Source: Primulina eburnea (Eukaryota; Streptophyta; Magnoliopsida; Lamiales; Gesneriaceae). Taken from it: a stretch of 64,000 bases of DNA. The DNA lies in assembly GCF_022965805.1 (NCBI RefSeq), contig NC_133103.1, positions 30,884,626-30,948,625 of the forward strand, given 5' to 3'. A program made the translations under genes and the position numbers. The notes beneath the pieces are model-generated. The model had not been told where the DNA came from, made no database searches, and was given only the letters and a program-made list of their open reading frames with translations. Of the stretch, positions 58,115 to 64,000 are shown piece by piece. The stretch's first letter is position 1. Each line of letters begins with the position of its first letter.

Positions 58115-61100
58115 AGAGAATTTTTATATCTGGTTCCGCTACCAAGGCCTTGATAGATTCAGGGGCCACTCACTCGTTTATTTCGGAGGTCTTTGCAAAC
58201 TTTCTCAAGATCAAGACCATTGGGCTAGACATAGCCTTTTCAGTAGTGTTGCCGTCAGGCGAGGAGATGGCAGCTACCAATGTTATCCGAGATATAGACC
58301 TGGAGCTGCATGGTAATCTTGTTTATGCGGATCTGATCGTACTACCGATGCCAGAATTTGACATCATCCTAGGGATGGACAGGCTATTGAGGAACAAAGT
58401 GTTGATAGACTTCCAGCAGAGATCTGTTCTTGTCCGACCGCCTGGAATGGCGCAGTTCTTATTTGAGCCGGACAGGTACTTTCCTTTACCGCGCATTATT
58501 CCTTATGTTCAGGCTAGGAAGCTCATGCATAGAGGGTGTCGGGCATTTCTAGCGACCTTTTTATCTGTCCCCGAGGAACCCAACCAGTCAGCCTCAGATG
58601 TTCCGATTGTCAGAGATTTCTTAGATGTTTTTCCCGAAGACGTCTCTGGTATGCCACCCGAGAGAGAGGTGGAGTTTTCCATCGAGCTTATGCCGGGCAC
58701 GGCTCCGATCTCCAAAGCGCCGTACCGATTAGCACCGACAGAGATGGCAGAGCTTAAGAAGCAGATTCAGGAACTACTCGACAAGGAGTTCATTCGCCCG
58801 AGATTTTCACCATGGGGCGCACCGTTCTTATTTGTGAAGAAGAAGGATGGCTCGATGAGGCTTTGCATTGACTATCGGGAGTTGAACAGGGTTACAGTGA
58901 AGAACAAATACCCATTGCCGAGGATTGAGGATCTGTTTGACCAGTTGCAGGGAGCTTCGATTTTCTCCAAGATAGATCTGCGTTCTGGTTATCATCAGTT
59001 AAGGGTGAGAGATGTTGATGTCTCGAAGACAGCTTTCAGGACTTGTTATGGTCACTACGAGTTCCTTGTGATGTCGTTCGGTCTGACGAATGCGCCAGCG
59101 ATCTTCATGGATCTCATGAATCGCGTATTTCAGCCGTACCTCGACCAGTTTGTAATAGTGTTCGTCATCTCCAAGAGTCGGGAGGAGCACAGCAGGCATC
59201 TGACCACATTGCTGCAGACCTTGCAGAAGCACAAATTATTCGCAAAGTTCAGTAAGTGCGAATTTTGGTTAGAGAAGGTGGCATTCTTAGGCCACATTGT
59301 TTCTAGTAGTGGCATTGAGGTAGACCCAGCGAAAGTTGCAGCAGTCAGAGATTGGGTTGTGCCTCAGAATGCATCCGAGATCCGCAGTTTCCTTGGGCTA
59401 GCAGGATATTACAGGAAGTTCATCCAGGGATTCTCCTCTATCGCCGTTCCACTCACAGCACTGACAAAGAAGAATGTGAAATTTGTGTGGAGCGAAGAGT
59501 GTCAGAAGAGCTTCGATACCTTGAAGCAAGCTCTTATTTCAGCACTAGTTTTGGCCACACCGTCAGGACCCGGCGAGTTTGTTCTGTATACCGATGCTTC
59601 GAAGCTCGGTCTTGGCGCAGTATTGATGCAGCATGGGAAGGTGATAGCATATGCGTCTCGACAGCTGAAAACCTACGAGAAGAATTACCCTACCCATGAT
59701 CTAGAGTTGGCCGCCGTAGTTTTTGTATTGAAGATTTGGAGGCATTATTTGTATGGAGAGAAGTGCCAGATCTTTACCGACCGCAAGAGCCTCAAGTATT
59801 TCTTTACGCAGAAGGAGCTGAACATGCGTCAGAGGCGTTGGTTGGAGCTTGTGACATTAGCTACCACCCGGGTAAGGCTAATGTAGTTGCAGATGCACTG
59901 AACAGAAAAGTCGCAGTGATGGCTCACTTGACGATTCAGAGACCTCTTCAGTTTGAGATGCAGAGGTTTGATCTTGAGACTTATCCTCGAGGTAGAGTTC
60001 CTCGTCTATCTACCTTGACCATTCAGTCTTCCCTTATGGACCGTATTCGCAGTGGTCAGTCAGCAGATGAGCAATTGGCACAGTGGAAGAAGAGATATGA
60101 AGCCAAGGGCAGTGTCTTGTATACAGTCAGCGACGGTATTGCGAGATACCGAGACAGGATATGGGTTCCTAGCAGTGATTCTATCCGAGCAGACATCTTA
60201 TCAGAGGCCCATATATCGCCGTACTCTATTCATCCTGGGAGTACGAAGATGTACAAAGATCTGCAGCTATTGTATTGGTGGCCTGGTATGAAGAAGGACA
60301 TCAGACGGTTTGTGTCCGAGTGTCTGACCTGTCAGTTAGTGAAGGCCGAGCATCAGAGACCAGCAGGTTTGCTCAAGCCTCTTCCTATTCCTGAGTGGAA
60401 GTGGGAGAACATTACCATGGATTTTGTGACCGGATTGCCGAAGTCAGCCAGGGGATCGAATGCCATTTGGGTGATTGTAGATCGTCTTATCAAATCAGCG
60501 CACTTCTTGCCTATTAAGACGACTTTCACCATGATTCAGTATGCAGAGCTGTATAACCGGGAGATAGTCCGACTTCATGGTGTTCCAGTTTCGATCGTAT
60601 CCGACAGAGATCCCAGATTCACTTCCTCATTTTGGAAGAGTTTGCATTCGACTTTGGGTACGAAGTTGCTGTTTAGCACAGCTTTCCATCTGCAGACAGA
60701 TGGGCAGTCGGAGCGAGTTATTCGGATTTTGGAGGATCTTCTTCGTGCTTGCGTCATTGATTTTTCTGGGAGTTGGGAGGCGAACTTGCCATTGGTAGAG
60801 TTCACCTATAACAACAGCTTCCAGTCTTCTATTGGTATGGCACCGTATGAAGCTTTGTATGGCCGCAAGTGCAGATCTCCTGTTCATTGGGATGAAGTAG
60901 GAGAGATAGCAGAGTTGGGTCCAGAAATTGTTCAGCAGGCTGCAGATGTAGTAGTCAAGATCCGTGATCGGATGAGGACTGCTCAGAGTCGACAGAAAAG
61001 CTATGCAGATCAGAGAAGGAGAGATCTAGAGTTCGCAGTGGGCGACCATGTCTTTGTGAAGATATCACCTATGAAAGGTGTTATGAGATTTGGGAAGAAA

Positions 61101-61463
61101 GGGAAGCTCAGTTCGATATTCATTGGACCCTTTGAGATCCTTGACAGAGTTGGGACGCTAGCTTATCGTGTGGCTCTTCCGCCGAATCTGGCCGGAGTAC
61201 ACAATGTGTTCCACGTCTCCATGCTGAGAAAGTACATGGCGAACCCTTCGCATGTGCTGAATTTTGAGCCGTTGCAGCTTACCCCGAACTTGTCTTATGA
61301 GGAGAGACCAGTGCAGATCCTAGACCGGCAGGAGAAGAAACTTCGGAACAAGTTGGTTCAGCGAGTCAAAGTCAAATGGCTCAACCATTCTGAGGAGGAA
61401 GCTACGTGGGAGTCTGAGCCGGAGATGAGAAATCGATACCCCGAGTTATTCGGTGAGTTCTAA
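58115..61463 (+). pseudogene. Element C pol: protease, RT (catalytic deletion), RNase H, integrase, chromodomain
   Basis: Protease [12 protein letters not shown] is intact. RT has [10 protein letters not shown] and [12 protein letters not shown], but the active-site text is [13 protein letters not shown] where element D has [18 protein letters not shown]: an in-frame loss of five codons removes both catalytic Asp. RNase H ([13 protein letters not shown]) is followed by a short deletion near 59855 that shifts the frame. Integrase continues open in the next frame to 61463: an HHCC finger (HPGSTKMY...CLTCQ), [29 protein letters not shown], and a C-terminal chromodomain (VKVKWLNHSEEEATWE). It could not copy itself, although most of the polyprotein is readable. 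Confidence 0.9.
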
Positions 61464-61497
61464 TTTCGAGGACGAAATTTCTTTTAAGGGGGGAAGG
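61463..61497 (+). other. Hairpin ATTTCGAGGACGAAAT and polypurine tract, element C
   Basis: The inverted repeat begins at the last base of the pol stop codon; TAAGGGGGGAAGG then abuts the 3' LTR. Confidence 0.87.
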
Positions 61498-61499
61498 AT

Positions 61500-64000
61500 T
61501 TTAGAAACCGTAAATCAGTCTACGTCATGATTAATTAAATGCATTTCTTTGAAGTTAATTATTTTATTATTTCAGTTCAATAGTTTGATTTTTAGCATTT
61601 CAGTTATTTCAGTGAGGCCGGACTGGAGTCGAAGTTTTGAGATAGAATTTAAGATTCGAGAAATATTTCCAGAAGTTAATTTAGCTAGCAAGTAAGTTCA
61701 TTTAAGTTAAAAAGGAGGTTTGAGGATTTAATTTAATTACTTGAGGTGATTAAGAAATAAGCCCATTTAAGTTGCATAATTAAGGGTTTTATTCACTAAA
61801 TTATTTAAGGGATTAGTGAGGCTTTTAAGAGTTATTATTTTAGTAAATAAACAACACTCCCCATTCATTTTTAGAAGCAAATTTTGGCCACCCCCCTTGC
61901 CTAGACAACACATTGCCAACTCATCAACTTTGACCATTTCTTTGCATGTAATTAGTAGGATAATTCTAGGATTTTTGGGAGAACCATTTAATTAATTATT
62001 AGAGCGTATCCTAGTCTACATTAGCAAGCTGAAAATCGGCCATCACCTTCTAGATGCATCCATCAACCCATTTGATATCAAACCACAATTCAAATTTGAA
62101 TTTGAGGGAGACTTGGTCATACCTTTGCATCCCTTTATTAGTGGATCTTCCCCCTCACCTCTCCAACCATCATTCTCCCCTCCCTAATCTCAAAATTCAG
62201 AGTGAAATTCAGTAGAAAAACCGTGGGTTCCATAGCTAAAAGAAGAGAGAAAAATCGAGTAGAAGGAAAGGAAAGAATCACTCCACCTCCTCCGCGCCGA
62301 GCCGTCGTATTCTTTCATTTTTCATTCAAACGAAAACCAAGGCATGTCTAGATTTCTTTCAAACCTCAATAAAGTCCTACTATTATTTTAAACATCACTT
62401 TTACATGATTTTTATTCAAGAAAACCGAAATTTCATCAAGCATTTTCGAAATGCATGTGCAGAATTTTTTTTGACTTTCATGATGCTCTTCACGGTTTTC
62501 TCTTGTTTCAGTGCTACATGTTATGGATCGACTCCAGGCTCCCAAGGCTGTTCCTAGACATGTAATAGGATGCATTAGGACCATGTTGGTCACTTCATTC
62601 AGCACCCATACTTGCTGGAAAACCAAAATGACAGCAAGCTCCCCATAGGTGCAGGATTTGGGTTCGAAAAATTCAGTTTTGATGTCAAAGGGATATGAAT
62701 CTGATCATGGCTGCCCCAAGGCCTATAGCCTTGGTTAGATCACTTCCCTAGCATGTCTAAGACGTGACTAAGTCGCCCTTTTGGTGGCTTGGTCCATGGT
62801 TGCTCGGTTTTCACTTAAAACATCAAGAACAGCCCCTACACCCTTCGGCCCCTTCATTATATAGCAAGTATTGATTCGATTTTTGGGAATGGTGTGGATC
62901 TTGGTTGGCCTATGGCCCTTAGCCTTGGTTCAAACCATACCCCAAGATGTCTAGATCGTGCCATGGTCAACCAAATGGCCACTGGAACGAGTCGAGACAG
63001 CAAGTGAAGCACAACACCACACACGCACGCATGAGGGACCTCGGTAAGAGTTTTCGGTTGGTTGCTGGAATGGTGAGGATTGTGGCTGGCCTAGGTCCCT
63101 TAGCCATGGTTCAAATCATTCCTTGGGATGTTGGTAAGAGTCTCTGGTCAGTGGTTCACGCCCCAATGGCCGGTAGTCCCGAAAACAACACAAGACATGC
63201 AATTGCGCAGCTGCTGGAATTTGACAGCAACTTGCTGTGACGGTTTGGAGGCTCGTTCGAGTTCTTGGTTGGCTTTTAGCCTATGGCCTTGGACTGGACA
63301 GTGCCTCATCAAGTTAGGAAGGCCAAGTTTTTGGCCGTTTGTGATTCGGATCATTTTTGAGGTCGTACAAGAATTTACGGTGCGATGTGCCAAATTGACT
63401 CTCGAAAGAGCGTTTCATGTTTTGGCCTCCATTTCACCTAGATTTCGACCCTCATCATTTTAGGAGCATTATTTCATAATTTTAAGCATATTTTAATCAT
63501 GACTATACGTCGGTTCAGTGTTGGTTCGGGTTAGTTCGGAGTCATGATTAAATACGAAGTCGTTAGACGTACTTGTCGTATTTTCAAACTTAATTGCATA
63601 GTTCGGTCAAGTATAAGCTATTGCATATTTTTCATGGCATATTTAGGTTGCAGCGAGCCTGGGTGCGATCCAATCCAGTTGGTAAAATATACAGGATATT
63701 TTCATTATGCCATTTAATTATATTACGTGCATGAAATTAGAAAATGATTATTTTTCAGATTTATGCGATATTGCTTGTGGTCAATTCACTATTATGGGAG
63801 CACTATTTTACTCGGTCGCCAGTGACCGATCAGTTCAGTTTGGTACCACCCGATCGCCAGTGACCGATCAGTTCAGTTCAGTTTGATACTCCCCCGGTAG
63901 CCAGTTACCGATCAGTTCAGTTCAGTGCAGGGGCCACAGGCGTAGACCATAATCTCAACAGAAAATTATTACCAGTTATTTCAGTACAGGGCTCCAAAGA
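61500..64000 (+). repeat. Element C 3' LTR (partial, truncated by window end)
   Basis: Starts TTTAGAAACCGTAAATC, so the terminal TG of the 5' LTR is TT here. It lacks about 50 bp near its start that the 5' LTR has, and is otherwise nearly identical. The inverted repeat lies at 63487-63556 and the CGGTCGCCAGT cluster at about 63811-63917. ORFs in it mirror those in the 5' LTR and are not considered genes. Confidence 0.93.

Larger units (their letters stand above)
53577..64000 (+). mobile_element. Element C: Tekay/Del-like Ty3/gypsy chromovirus, 3' LTR running off the window
   Basis: 5' LTR, iMet PBS, open gag, predicted intron, pol in two frames with a chromodomain, PPT and 2.5 kb of 3' LTR. 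By comparison with the 5' LTR about 470 bp of the 3' LTR lie outside. The candidate target duplication is GTATG (53572-53576). It is the youngest-looking element here by coding state, and inserted last in the nest. Confidence 0.93.

Overview
The window is plant nuclear DNA made almost wholly of LTR retrotransposons. All primer-binding sites I can see are TGGTATCAGAGC, the plant initiator-Met tRNA type. The families are plant ones: SIRE/Maximus-type Ty1/copia, Tekay/Del-like and related Ty3/gypsy chromoviruses, and one decayed Tat/Athila-type Ty3/gypsy element. I see no intact host gene, rRNA, tRNA or CRISPR. The extra ORFs of the copia element look like protein families I remember from Lamiales genome annotations, so an asterid host is a low-confidence guess.

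Layout. 1-5194: remnant of a Tat/Athila-type element. It holds the end of RNase H and the integrase (1-1500), a decayed Cys-rich ORF (1701-2252) and a LOG-like (cytokinin riboside monophosphate phosphoribohydrolase) ORF (2460-3095), followed by a polypurine tract interrupted by a chromovirus solo LTR (3225-5176). 5195-6578: AT-rich, nothing recognised. 6579-30697: a SIRE-type copia element in the tandem form LTR-internal-LTR-internal-LTR with a period of exactly 10,012 bp. Its first LTR is split by a 3.1-kb solo LTR (6904-9979). 30698-31478: unassigned. 31479-44055: LTR and leader of another copia element, split by a complete chromovirus (element D, 32102-43149, TSD TTACG). 44056-45264: minus-strand chromovirus LTR piece, into which element B (minus strand, 45265-53576) inserted. 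B's own 5' LTR is cut by element C (53577 to beyond the window end), so C lies in B, B lies in the LTR piece, and the LTR piece lies in the copia element.

How the parts work: each element encodes Gag (capsid/nucleocapsid), protease, reverse transcriptase, RNase H and integrase. The chromoviruses add a C-terminal chromodomain that would target integration to heterochromatin. All copies carry inactivating lesions. Many are single transitions, as expected for methylated, silenced repeats. Element C is the least damaged: its gag is open, but the RT has lost its catalytic Asp-Asp by an in-frame deletion.

Most interesting: (1) the LOG-like ORF and a Cys-rich ORF lying between pol and the polypurine tract of a retroelement; (2) a tandem SIRE element whose middle LTR is a readable crossover mosaic of the two outer LTRs; (3) antisense ORFs with their own TATA boxes inside the SIRE element; (4) a predicted intron between gag and protease, at the same phase-1 position in elements C and D, whose removal would fuse the two frames.
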